Shown in pieces: positions 55,698-64,000 of a stretch of DNA of 64,000 nucleotides. A program made the position numbers and the translations under genes. The notes under the pieces are model-generated. The model was given only the letters and a program-made list of their open reading frames with translations. It searched no databases and had not been told where the DNA came from. Each line of letters begins with the position of its first letter. The stretch's first letter is position 1. The stretch spans positions 5,513,501-5,577,500 of the forward strand of contig NZ_CP051680.1 of assembly GCF_012849095.1 (NCBI RefSeq), in the 5' to 3' direction. Source of the stretch: Cohnella herbarum. GTDB lineage: Bacteria > Bacillota > Bacilli > Paenibacillales > Paenibacillaceae.

Positions 55698-57269
55698 GTG
55701 GAAGCCATAACATTAGATCAATGGAAGCAGTGGAGCGAAGAAGGCAAGTACGCCTTGCTTCCTTACATCAACAAAATAGAATTAGAGCCGAGCGAATTGC
55801 TGCCGGCTTTCTGGGATCAAGCATGGGCGGAGGCTTCTTCGCATTCTTGTCTATTGGAGAGCGGCAAGGGAGGAAGATACTCCTTCGTAGGCTTGAAGCC
55901 GGTATCGGTTATCGAGGGTAAAGGCTCGCAAGCGAGGGTTCTTGAACCGGCCCGAAACGGATCGTCCGGTTGGGAGGAAGTCAGTCGACAAGAAGGCGCT
56001 CCGTTAGAGCGGCTAAGGGAGTGGATGCTCCCTTGGACGGGACCTAGGCCGGCGAACGTTCCGGATTGCATCGGAGGCGTGCTGGGCTTCTGGAGCTACG
56101 ACGTCGTGCGCAGCTTGGAGAAGCTCCCCGTAGCGGCAAAGGATGATCTGGCGCTTCCAGACTATGTCTTTCAGAGATTCGAGGAGTTATGGATTGCGGA
56201 TACTCAGGAGAACGCGGTATATTGCGCGGTTCATATCCCACTGGCCAGGACGGCGAACGAGTCGTTGGAGCAACTCTATCAATCGGCGCGACAACGCTCG
56301 CTGGATATGGAGCGTCAATGGCTCAAGTGGGTTTCCGCTAGTCGGTCGCCCGACCAAGCGATCCGCGGCAGGGAAATGCGCGAGCGGATGGCCGAGGATC
56401 GGCTTCAGATCGACGTGGAGAGTCTCCCCGGTCTAAAGACTTCGATGAGCAAAGCCGAATATGAATCCGCGGTAAGAGCGATCCAACGCTATATCGGGCA
56501 AGGCGACGTCTTTCAGGTTAATCTGGCGATGCGCCAGAGCAAGGCGACGCCGGCAACGCCGGAAACGCTGTACGAATGGCTTCGCGTCGTGAATCCTTCG
56601 CCATATATGGGAATGCTTCGTACGCCTGCTTTCTCGCTTGTTAGCGCATCTCCGGAACTGCTCGTGAAGTTGGACGCCGGACGGTTGTCCACGAGACCGA
56701 TCGCCGGTACCCGTCGGCGCGGGAGAACGCAAGAGGAAGACCGGGCGATGGAAGATGAACTGCTGACGAGCGATAAAGAGCGGGCGGAACACGTTATGCT
56801 TGTCGATCTTGAGCGCAATGATCTGGGACGAGTCGCCAAATACGGGACGGTGCACGTTCCCGAACTGATGACGGTAGAGCGATATTCGCACGTCATGCAT
56901 TTGGTGTCGCAGGTCGAGGCTCGGCTGGCAGCGGGGAAAGACGCGCTGGACGTATTGGCCGCGGTGTTTCCCGGCGGAACGATTACGGGAGCGCCCAAGA
57001 TCCGCACGATGGAAATCATCGAAGAGCTGGAGCCGACCCGAAGAGGACCTTATACGGGCTCGATGGGATGGATTGACTATAGCGGAAATATGGAATTTAA
57101 TATAATTATTCGTACGATCGCGGTTCAGGACGGGATTTGTCACATTCAAGCCGGAGCGGGAATCGTTATCGATTCCGACCCGGAACGGGAATTTCGCGAA
57201 TCCTTGAGCAAAGCCAAGGCGCTTTGGAAAGCGGTACAGTACAGCGAAGGGCAAGGTGAACCGATATGA
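55698..57269 (+). CDS. pabB: Aminodeoxychorismate synthase component I
   Basis: 523 residues from GTG 55698. A chorismate-binding enzyme with G-Y-x-Y-D-like [28 protein letters not shown]-x-M-L-V-D-L-x-[14 protein letters not shown] and A-G-A-G-I-V. It aminates chorismate with ammonia from PabA. The signature is PIAGT, as in TrpE and some PabB, rather than the PIKGT of E. coli PabB. The assignment to folate rests on the neighbours pabA, pabC and folP. The start overlaps no gene; pabA overlaps its stop by 4 bases. Confidence 0.93.
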   Translation: MEAITLDQWKQWSEEGKYALLPYINKIELEPSELLPAFWDQAWAEASSHSCLLESGKGGRYSFVGLKPVSVIEGKGSQARVLEPARNGSSGWEEVSRQEGAPLERLREWMLPWTGPRPANVPDCIGGVLGFWSYDVVRSLEKLPVAAKDDLALPDYVFQRFEELWIADTQENAVYCAVHIPLARTANESLEQLYQSARQRSLDMERQWLKWVSASRSPDQAIRGREMRERMAEDRLQIDVESLPGLKTSMSKAEYESAVRAIQRYIGQGDVFQVNLAMRQSKATPATPETLYEWLRVVNPSPYMGMLRTPAFSLVSASPELLVKLDAGRLSTRPIAGTRRRGRTQEEDRAMEDELLTSDKERAEHVMLVDLERNDLGRVAKYGTVHVPELMTVERYSHVMHLVSQVEARLAAGKDALDVLAAVFPGGTITGAPKIRTMEIIEELEPTRRGPYTGSMGWIDYSGNMEFNIIIRTIAVQDGICHIQAGAGIVIDSDPEREFRESLSKAKALWKAVQYSEGQGEPI

Positions 57270-57847
57270 TTCTAGTGATCGACAATTACGATTCTTTTAC
57301 GTATAACTTGGTGCAGTATTTAGGGGAGCTCGGCGAAGAAATCGTCGTTCATCGCAACGACGAGATCGACCTGGACGGCATCGCCAAGCTGGCGCCGGAC
57401 CATATTCTGATCTCGCCGGGACCTTGCACGCCGAACGAAGCGGGGGTCAGCCTGGCGTTGCTGGAACGGTTCAAAGGGGAAATTCCGATCTTCGGCGTCT
57501 GTCTCGGACATCAAGCGATAGGCCAAGCCTTCGGAGGAGACGTCATTCGGGCGGACCAACTCATGCACGGCAAAACATCCGAGATCGCGCACGACGGGCG
57601 CACGATTTTCGAGGGGCTTCCTTCCCCGTTCACGGCGACGCGTTACCACTCCTTGATCGTGAAGCGCGATACGCTGCCGGACTGTCTGGAGATCAGCGCG
57701 GAGACGGAGGATGGCTTGATTATGGGCCTGCGGCATAAAGAATACGTCGTGGAAGGCGTACAATTCCATCCGGAGTCGATTATGACGGATTACGGATTAC
57801 AGATTTTGCGTAATTTTCTAAGTCAGAAAACGGGCGTGCGGGCATGA
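57266..57847 (+). CDS. pabA: Glutamine amidotransferase for aminodeoxychorismate/anthranilate synthase
   Basis: 193 residues, class I amidotransferase: [16 protein letters not shown], nucleophile Cys in G-V-C-L-G-H-Q, and H-P-E-S near the C-terminus. It releases ammonia from glutamine for PabB. In B. subtilis one protein (PabA/TrpG) serves both folate and tryptophan synthesis, so this may do both. Confidence 0.95.
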   Translation: MILVIDNYDSFTYNLVQYLGELGEEIVVHRNDEIDLDGIAKLAPDHILISPGPCTPNEAGVSLALLERFKGEIPIFGVCLGHQAIGQAFGGDVIRADQLMHGKTSEIAHDGRTIFEGLPSPFTATRYHSLIVKRDTLPDCLEISAETEDGLIMGLRHKEYVVEGVQFHPESIMTDYGLQILRNFLSQKTGVRA

Positions 57848-58728
57848 ATTTCCTGTACAACGGACAATTGACAGATAGCCAAGAAGCCGTGATCTCCGCA
57901 TTCGATCACGGTTTTTTGTACGGCATGGGACTATTCGAGACGTTCCGGACTTACGGCGGTAGGCCTTGGCTGCTTGAGAGGCACGCCGCGCGGTTGGCCA
58001 AGGGCTGCGAAATGCTGGGAATCGGTTACGTGCCGGATGTCGAACGGATGAAGTCGGCGATTGCCGAACTATTGGCGGCGAACGGTTTAACGGACGGATA
58101 TATCCGTTGGTCGGTATCCGCGGGAGAAGGAGCGATCGGGCTTCCGGCAGACGTCTACGACAAACCGAACGAAATCGCGTACGCCAAGGAGTTGGCCGTA
58201 GACGAGCCCTCCGCCCGAAAAGGGAAAACCGTGCGCCTGTTGAAGCTCCCGCGCAGCACCCCGGAAGGCGATGTTCGGTTAAAGTCTTTTCATTACATGA
58301 ATAATATCAATGCCAAGAGAGAATTAAATAGGGAAGGCGCAAGACCGGGAACGGAAGGACTGTTCCTGAGCCATGAAGGGTTCGTCGTCGAAGGCATGGT
58401 CAGCAACGTGTTCTGGATATCGGACGGCGTGCTGTATACGCCCGAGGCTTCGACGGGTTTACTTGAAGGGGTCACGCGCGAGTTCGTGTTGGAATTAGCG
58501 AAGGACATGGGAATCCGGACGGAACAGGGATCGTATCCTTGGGACAAGCTATTGTATGCGGACGAGGTATTCCTAACGAATTCCATTCAGGAGATCGTTC
58601 CGGTGACGAAGGTCGAGAACATCGGCGGGCGGGGGCTGAATCCGGGAGGCTGCAACTCCGTCGGGGCCATTACTTATAACCTCATGCATCAATACCGGGA
58701 GGCTGCCGAAAGGAACGATACGAAATGA
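57844..58728 (+). CDS. pabC: Aminodeoxychorismate lyase
   Basis: 294 residues, PLP fold type IV (branched-chain aminotransferase-like). It has [15 protein letters not shown], the PLP lysine in [11 protein letters not shown], and [12 protein letters not shown]. It splits aminodeoxychorismate to p-aminobenzoate and pyruvate. ATGA overlaps with both pabA and folP show a coupled operon. Confidence 0.94.
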   Translation: MNFLYNGQLTDSQEAVISAFDHGFLYGMGLFETFRTYGGRPWLLERHAARLAKGCEMLGIGYVPDVERMKSAIAELLAANGLTDGYIRWSVSAGEGAIGLPADVYDKPNEIAYAKELAVDEPSARKGKTVRLLKLPRSTPEGDVRLKSFHYMNNINAKRELNREGARPGTEGLFLSHEGFVVEGMVSNVFWISDGVLYTPEASTGLLEGVTREFVLELAKDMGIRTEQGSYPWDKLLYADEVFLTNSIQEIVPVTKVENIGGRGLNPGGCNSVGAITYNLMHQYREAAERNDTK

Positions 58729-59597
58729 TGAAACCTGCTTTCTATAATCGCAGTTATACTTTTCGAGATGGATTGAATCTTGTACTGGGACAGCGAACTC
58801 TCGTCATGGGAATCTTGAACGCGACTCCGGATTCTTTCTCCGACGGGGGAAGATTCAATTCGGTAGAAGCGGCTGTCGAAAGAGCTAAGCAAATGGCTGC
58901 CGATGGGGCGGATATTCTCGATATCGGGGGAGAATCGACCCGACCGGGCCATGATCCGGTACCGGCGGAAGAGGAGCTGCGGCGGATTATTCCGGTCATC
59001 CAGGCCGTACGAGAACAAGTGAAGCTTCCGATCAGCGTGGATACTTACAAGGCGGAAGTCGCGAGAGAAGCGCTCGAGGCGGGCGCCCATATCGTCAATG
59101 ACGTGTGGGGGTTTAAGCGCGAACCGAAAATCGCGGCGATTTCGGCAAAATACGGAGGCCCGGTCATTCTGACGCATAATCGGGACAATCGCGACTACTC
59201 GAACTATATCAAGGATGTTCTTAATGATCTGTTGGAGAGTGTACGCTTGGCGAAAGAAGCGGGTGTCGAAGACGACAATATCTGGCTCGACCCGGGAATC
59301 GGCTTCGCCAAGGATTACGAGGAGAATCTGGAGTTAATGGGCCGTCTGAACGAAGTCGTCGGACTCGGCTATCCGGTTCTCTTAGGTACCTCTCGCAAGA
59401 GATTCATTCAAAGTACGCTTGGCGTTACCCCGAACGAGGCAGTGGAAGGCACGGGTGCTACGACCGCTCTTGGCATTGCTCAAGGGTGTCAGATCGTCCG
59501 CGTTCATGACGTGTTGCAGATGAAGCGGGTGGCTGCAATGTCCGATGCGATCATATATAGGCAAGCCGTGAAAGAGGAGAGGGTTCGACATGGATAG
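58725..59597 (+). CDS. folP: Dihydropteroate synthase
   Basis: 290 residues, TIM barrel: M-G-I-L-N-A-T-P-D-S-F-S-D-G-G, D-I-G-G-E-S-T-R-P-G, I-S-V-D-T-Y-K, N-D-V-W-G and L-L-G-T-S-R-K-R. It condenses p-aminobenzoate with dihydropterin pyrophosphate and is the sulfonamide target. It overlaps folB by 8 bases. Confidence 0.97.
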   Translation: MMKPAFYNRSYTFRDGLNLVLGQRTLVMGILNATPDSFSDGGRFNSVEAAVERAKQMAADGADILDIGGESTRPGHDPVPAEEELRRIIPVIQAVREQVKLPISVDTYKAEVAREALEAGAHIVNDVWGFKREPKIAAISAKYGGPVILTHNRDNRDYSNYIKDVLNDLLESVRLAKEAGVEDDNIWLDPGIGFAKDYEENLELMGRLNEVVGLGYPVLLGTSRKRFIQSTLGVTPNEAVEGTGATTALGIAQGCQIVRVHDVLQMKRVAAMSDAIIYRQAVKEERVRHG

Positions 59598-59982
59598 AAT
59601 GCTGGTTAAACGAATGGTGTTTTTTGGATATCACGGAGTATACCCGGAGGAAAATAAACTCGGCCAGAAATATTACGTCGATCTGGATTTAAGCCTGGAT
59701 CTTAGCCGCGCGGCTAAGAGCGACGACGTTGCCGATACGGTCAATTACGCCGAGATCCATGCTTTGGTCAAGCAAATCGTAGAGGGTCCGCCGGTCAAAC
59801 TGATCGAGACGCTGACCGAAAACATTGCTTCCGCCGTACTCGGTACGTATACTAGTATCATTAAAGCAACGGTTTCGGTAACCAAGCCGAATCCGCCGTT
59901 CGATATTACCTTTGACGGAGTGACCGTAGAGTTCCGAAGACAGAGGGATACGAACGGGAATATCGTACCTGTAGAGGATTGA
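59590..59982 (+). CDS. folB: Dihydroneopterin aldolase
   Basis: 130 residues. F-F-G-Y-H-G-V-Y-P-E-E-N, the catalytic-type Y-x-E/Q-x-L pattern Q-K-Y-Y-V-D-L-D, D-T-V-N-Y-A-E-I and the K-P-N-P-P end. It cleaves dihydroneopterin to hydroxymethyl-dihydropterin. Confidence 0.96.
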   Translation: MDRMLVKRMVFFGYHGVYPEENKLGQKYYVDLDLSLDLSRAAKSDDVADTVNYAEIHALVKQIVEGPPVKLIETLTENIASAVLGTYTSIIKATVSVTKPNPPFDITFDGVTVEFRRQRDTNGNIVPVED

Positions 59983-59989
59983 GAAATAA

Positions 59990-60499
59990 GTGCGAGAAGC
60001 ATACGTGGCGCTAGGCGCCAATCTGGGCGACCGGGAAACGTCGCTCGCGGAAGCGATACGCAGGCTGCAAGCCGATTCCGAGCTTGAAGTCCGCCGCGTT
60101 TCGGCAGCGTTCGAGACCGCCCCTGTCGGCTATACCGATCAGCCCTCTTTTCTCAACATGGCGGTATGTCTAGGTACGGAGCTCGATCCGATCGGTCTTC
60201 TGCGTCGCTTGCTGGCGATCGAGCAGGAAATGGGTCGCGTGAGGGACGTGCGATGGGGACCGCGCAATATAGATTTGGATTTATTGGTTCATGGAGAAGC
60301 GACCGCGGATACTCCGGAATTAACGCTCCCGCATCCCAGAATGGGACAGCGGGCATTTGTATTAGTTCCGCTTAGGGACATCTGGCCGGAGGAAATCCCG
60401 TTCCCTTGGGAGTCGGAGCTGTCGGCGTTCTCTTTGCAGGAAGAAGGAATCGCCAGATATGCCGAATGGGATGGACTAAAGCTACGGAAGGAGCAATAA
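59990..60499 (+). CDS. folK: Hydroxymethyl-dihydropterin pyrophosphokinase
   Basis: 169 residues from GTG 59990. A-L-G-A-N-L-G-D-R, S-A-F-E-T-A-P-V-G-Y-T-D-Q-P, W-G-P-R-N-I-D-L-D-L-L and L-P-H-P-R-M. It activates the pterin for FolP. The small yazB regulator gene that follows folK in B. subtilis is absent; dusB starts four bases after the stop. Confidence 0.96.
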   Translation: MREAYVALGANLGDRETSLAEAIRRLQADSELEVRRVSAAFETAPVGYTDQPSFLNMAVCLGTELDPIGLLRRLLAIEQEMGRVRDVRWGPRNIDLDLLVHGEATADTPELTLPHPRMGQRAFVLVPLRDIWPEEIPFPWESELSAFSLQEEGIARYAEWDGLKLRKEQ

Positions 60500-60503
60500 C
60501 AAT

Positions 60504-61532
60504 ATGCTTAAGATCGGTAACGTACCGATGAACAATAACGTCGTGTTAGCCCCGATGGCGGGCGTCTGCAACCCGGCTTTCCGGCTCATTGCCAAGGAAT
60601 TCGGGTGCGGACTCGTATGCGCGGAGATGGTTAGCGATAAGGCGATTCTGCACGGCAATCAGCGGACGCTGGAAATGCTGTTCGTGGACGAGCGCGAGAA
60701 ACCGCTAAGTTTGCAAATTTTCGGAGGAGACAAGGAGTCTCTCGTCGAAGCCGTCAAATTCGTAGACCAGAATACCAATGCGGATATTATCGATATCAAC
60801 ATGGGTTGCCCGGTGCCGAAAGTAACGAAATGCGACGCGGGGGCAAGGTGGCTGCTCGATCCGAAGAAAATTTACGAGATGGTTTCCTACGCAGCGGATG
60901 CCGCGAAGAAGCCGGTTACGGTTAAGATGCGCATTGGCTGGGACGATGAGCATATTTACGCGGTGGAGAATGCCCAAGCGGTCGAACGTGCCGGCGGAGC
61001 GGCGGTTAGCGTCCATGGCCGTACCCGGGAGCAGCTCTATACGGGCAAGGCGAACTGGGATATTTTGCGCGACGTGAAGCAGGCGGTTAACATTCCCGTC
61101 ATCGGCAACGGAGACGTATTTTCTCCCGAAGACGCCAAACGTCTGCTCGAGCACACGAACTGCGACGGCGTCATGATCGGACGGGGAGCCTTGGGTAATC
61201 CATGGATGCTCTATCGTACCGTTCACTATCTCACGACGGGAGAATTGCTGCCGGATCCGTCCCCAGGGGAGAAAATCCGGATAGCCGTCTTGCATCTGGA
61301 TCGTTTGGCCGATCTGAAGGGCGAGAACGTAGCCGTTCGGGAGATGCGCAAGCATCTGGCATGGTATCTGAAAGGGATGCCGGACTCCGCGATCGTCAAA
61401 AATTCCATCATGGATCTGACTTCCCGTTCGGAGGTCGTGAGCGTGTTGGAGGATTACGTGAGAACGGTGGATGAATTGTTGCAACGCGAAGCCGCGGAAG
61501 CTTCTGAACCGGGCGATATTCTCGTACACTAA
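60504..61532 (+). CDS. dusB: tRNA-dihydrouridine synthase B
   Basis: 342 residues, FMN-binding TIM barrel: L-A-P-M-A-G-V-C-N, E-M-V-S-D-K-A, I-D-I-N-M-G-C-P-V-P-K-V-T-K with the active-site Cys in the following loop region, V-K-M-R-I-G-W, H-G-R-T-R-E-Q and N-G-D-V. It reduces uridines in tRNA D-loops. AAGGAG precedes the ATG. It is the last gene of the folate operon by position. Confidence 0.94.
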   Translation: MLKIGNVPMNNNVVLAPMAGVCNPAFRLIAKEFGCGLVCAEMVSDKAILHGNQRTLEMLFVDEREKPLSLQIFGGDKESLVEAVKFVDQNTNADIIDINMGCPVPKVTKCDAGARWLLDPKKIYEMVSYAADAAKKPVTVKMRIGWDDEHIYAVENAQAVERAGGAAVSVHGRTREQLYTGKANWDILRDVKQAVNIPVIGNGDVFSPEDAKRLLEHTNCDGVMIGRGALGNPWMLYRTVHYLTTGELLPDPSPGEKIRIAVLHLDRLADLKGENVAVREMRKHLAWYLKGMPDSAIVKNSIMDLTSRSEVVSVLEDYVRTVDELLQREAAEASEPGDILVH

Positions 61533-61566
61533 GGTGAAGCGGTTTCACGTCGGCCTTTTCCGCGAA

Positions 61567-61595
61567 TTGACATTTTTCAGGGGTTGAAATATAAT
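61567..61595 (+). promoter_or_regulatory. Consensus sigma-A promoter for greA
   Basis: Perfect TTGACA (61567-61572), a 17-nt spacer and perfect TATAAT (61590-61595). The ~125-nt leader to greA contains no recognised riboswitch. Confidence 0.9.
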
Positions 61596-61726
61596 CAGTA
61601 CCAATATTCGCCCAAGCATCAGGAAAATCGTAGGCTTGCATCCATTCAGATGTCATGTCAGCGGTGACCGACCATATATTGGATTAGCAACCCTGAAAAT
61701 CTTTCCCACGACAGGAGATCGGTGAG

Positions 61727-62203
61727 ATGAGCGATAAGGAAGTGCTTCTAACCCAGGATGGGCTTAAGAGGCTGGAAGATGAACTCGAGAATCTTAAATC
61801 CGTCAAACGCCGCGAAGTCGCGGAGCGCATTAAGGTAGCCATCGGCTACGGAGATATCAGCGAAAACTCCGAGTACGAAGACGCGAAGAACGAGCAGGCA
61901 TTTATCGAAGGACGCATCATTACCCTTGAGAAAATGCTTCGCAACGCGCGGATTATCAATAGCGACGAGATCGACCTCGAAACGGTAAGCATCGGTTCGA
62001 AAGTCGTCGTCGAGGATCTGGAATTCGGCGATACGATGGAGTACACGATCGTAGGCACCGCGGAATCCGATCCGCTGAACAACAAGATTTCCAACGAAAG
62101 CCCGGTCGGTAAAGCGATTATCGGCAAGAAGAAAGGTACGACGGTTGAAGTGAACGTTCCCGCGGGCATCATTCAATACAAAATTGTCGATATCAAAATG
62201 TAA
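61727..62203 (+). CDS. greA: Transcription elongation factor GreA
   Basis: 158 residues. An N-terminal coiled-coil hairpin ([14 protein letters not shown], then [16 protein letters not shown]) with the two acidic tip residues, then a FKBP-like C-domain ([11 protein letters not shown]). It inserts into the RNA polymerase channel and stimulates transcript cleavage in backtracked complexes. It has its own strong promoter and terminator. Confidence 0.97.
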   Translation: MSDKEVLLTQDGLKRLEDELENLKSVKRREVAERIKVAIGYGDISENSEYEDAKNEQAFIEGRIITLEKMLRNARIINSDEIDLETVSIGSKVVVEDLEFGDTMEYTIVGTAESDPLNNKISNESPVGKAIIGKKKGTTVEVNVPAGIIQYKIVDIKM

Positions 62204-62267
62204 CTACGCGACCGGAGCCTGATGTTATAGGCCGTCATTGGACGGAGAAGCCGAGTGACATGGAGTA

Positions 62268-62292
62268 AAAAGCTTCCTTCGGAAGCTTTTTT
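62268..62292 (+). terminator. Terminator of greA
   Basis: AAAAAGCTTCC (62268-62278) pairs with GGAAGCTTTTT (62282-62292), with T-run and A-run, so it may act in both directions. Confidence 0.9.
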
Positions 62293-62343
62293 GCACATAT
62301 CAGAGGGTATAAGATTCTCGATACCTTTTTGATATGTCTCCGA

Positions 62344-62395
62344 CATAAACGTTCCCCCGCCATCCCTAAAGGACGGCGGAAGCCGTTTATGCTTG
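62344..62395 (+). repeat. Copy B of the dispersed hairpin repeat, upstream of lysS
   Basis: The outer stem CATAAACG (62344-62351) pairs with CGTTTATG (62384-62391). The inner stem CCGCC-A-TCC (62357-62365) pairs with GGA-C-GGCGG (62371-62379), loop CTAAA. It is followed by CTTG as in copies near 45250 and 55600. There is no T-run, so it is not a normal terminator. Confidence 0.55.
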
Positions 62396-62424
62396 TGTTA
62401 TTCGTAGTTAATCGATGTTCGTAG

Positions 62425-63972
<1,548 letters not shown>

Positions 63973-64000
63973 GGGCAAGAGCAAGGCGAGGGCCGAGGGT

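Overview
The window comes from a Gram-positive, endospore-forming member of the Paenibacillaceae, most like Paenibacillus or Cohnella. The evidence is the order of the right half (yabP, yabQ, divIC, yabR, spoIIE, yabS, yabT, tilS, hpt, ftsH, nadABC, coaX, hslO, prsA-like, cysK, pabB, pabA, pabC, folP, folB, folK, dusB, greA, lysS). This is the Bacillus subtilis yabP-lysS region with the nad genes inserted after ftsH. YesM/YesN-type two-component genes, TTG/GTG starts behind strong GGAGG ribosome binding sites, and moderately high GC fit the same group. The genus is inferred; no rRNA is present.

Region 1 (1-13.6 kb) is a surface or polymorphic-toxin locus. It holds a truncated fibronectin-III protein with a cohesin-like C-terminal segment, two small exported helical proteins that share a motif, and a giant secreted RHS/YD-repeat protein (about 3268 residues, probable CTG start). 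The RHS protein has an AT-rich C-terminal tip, followed by a 71-residue candidate immunity protein.

Region 2 (13.9-36 kb) is a carbohydrate-utilisation locus. On the minus strand are a beta-helix/SGNH-hydrolase exoprotein and a YesN/YesM-type response regulator and sensor kinase. On the plus strand a long operon encodes a lipoprotein sugar-binding protein, two permeases (no ATPase), a beta-propeller glycosidase-like protein, an M81/MlrC-like metallopeptidase, an IlvD/Edd-type sugar-acid dehydratase, an SDR dehydrogenase, a GH39-like and a GH106-like glycosidase, and then a lactonase. Dehydrogenase, lactonase and dehydratase together suggest an oxidative, non-phosphorylative sugar pathway. Three copies of one operator-promoter module (two TCCAKA/TCYATA half-sites 21 bp apart, then a -10-like box exactly 21 nt further on) lie before the transporter operon (two copies) and before the beta-helix/SGNH gene. 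This is a good candidate for the binding site of the local AraC-type response regulator.

Region 3 (36.1-64 kb) is conserved housekeeping and sporulation DNA: spore coat/cortex genes, divIC, spoIIE with a 21-bp-spaced promoter, tilS-hpt-ftsH, NAD synthesis, pantothenate kinase, Hsp33, a PPIase lipoprotein, cysteine synthase, the folate operon, dusB, greA and lysS. It is interrupted by a small decayed nucleotidyltransferase-type gene pair (41.07-41.67 kb), a probable MITE (43.65-43.75 kb) and a dispersed hairpin repeat with one compensatory base-pair change. No tRNA, rRNA, CRISPR array or intact transposase gene was seen.
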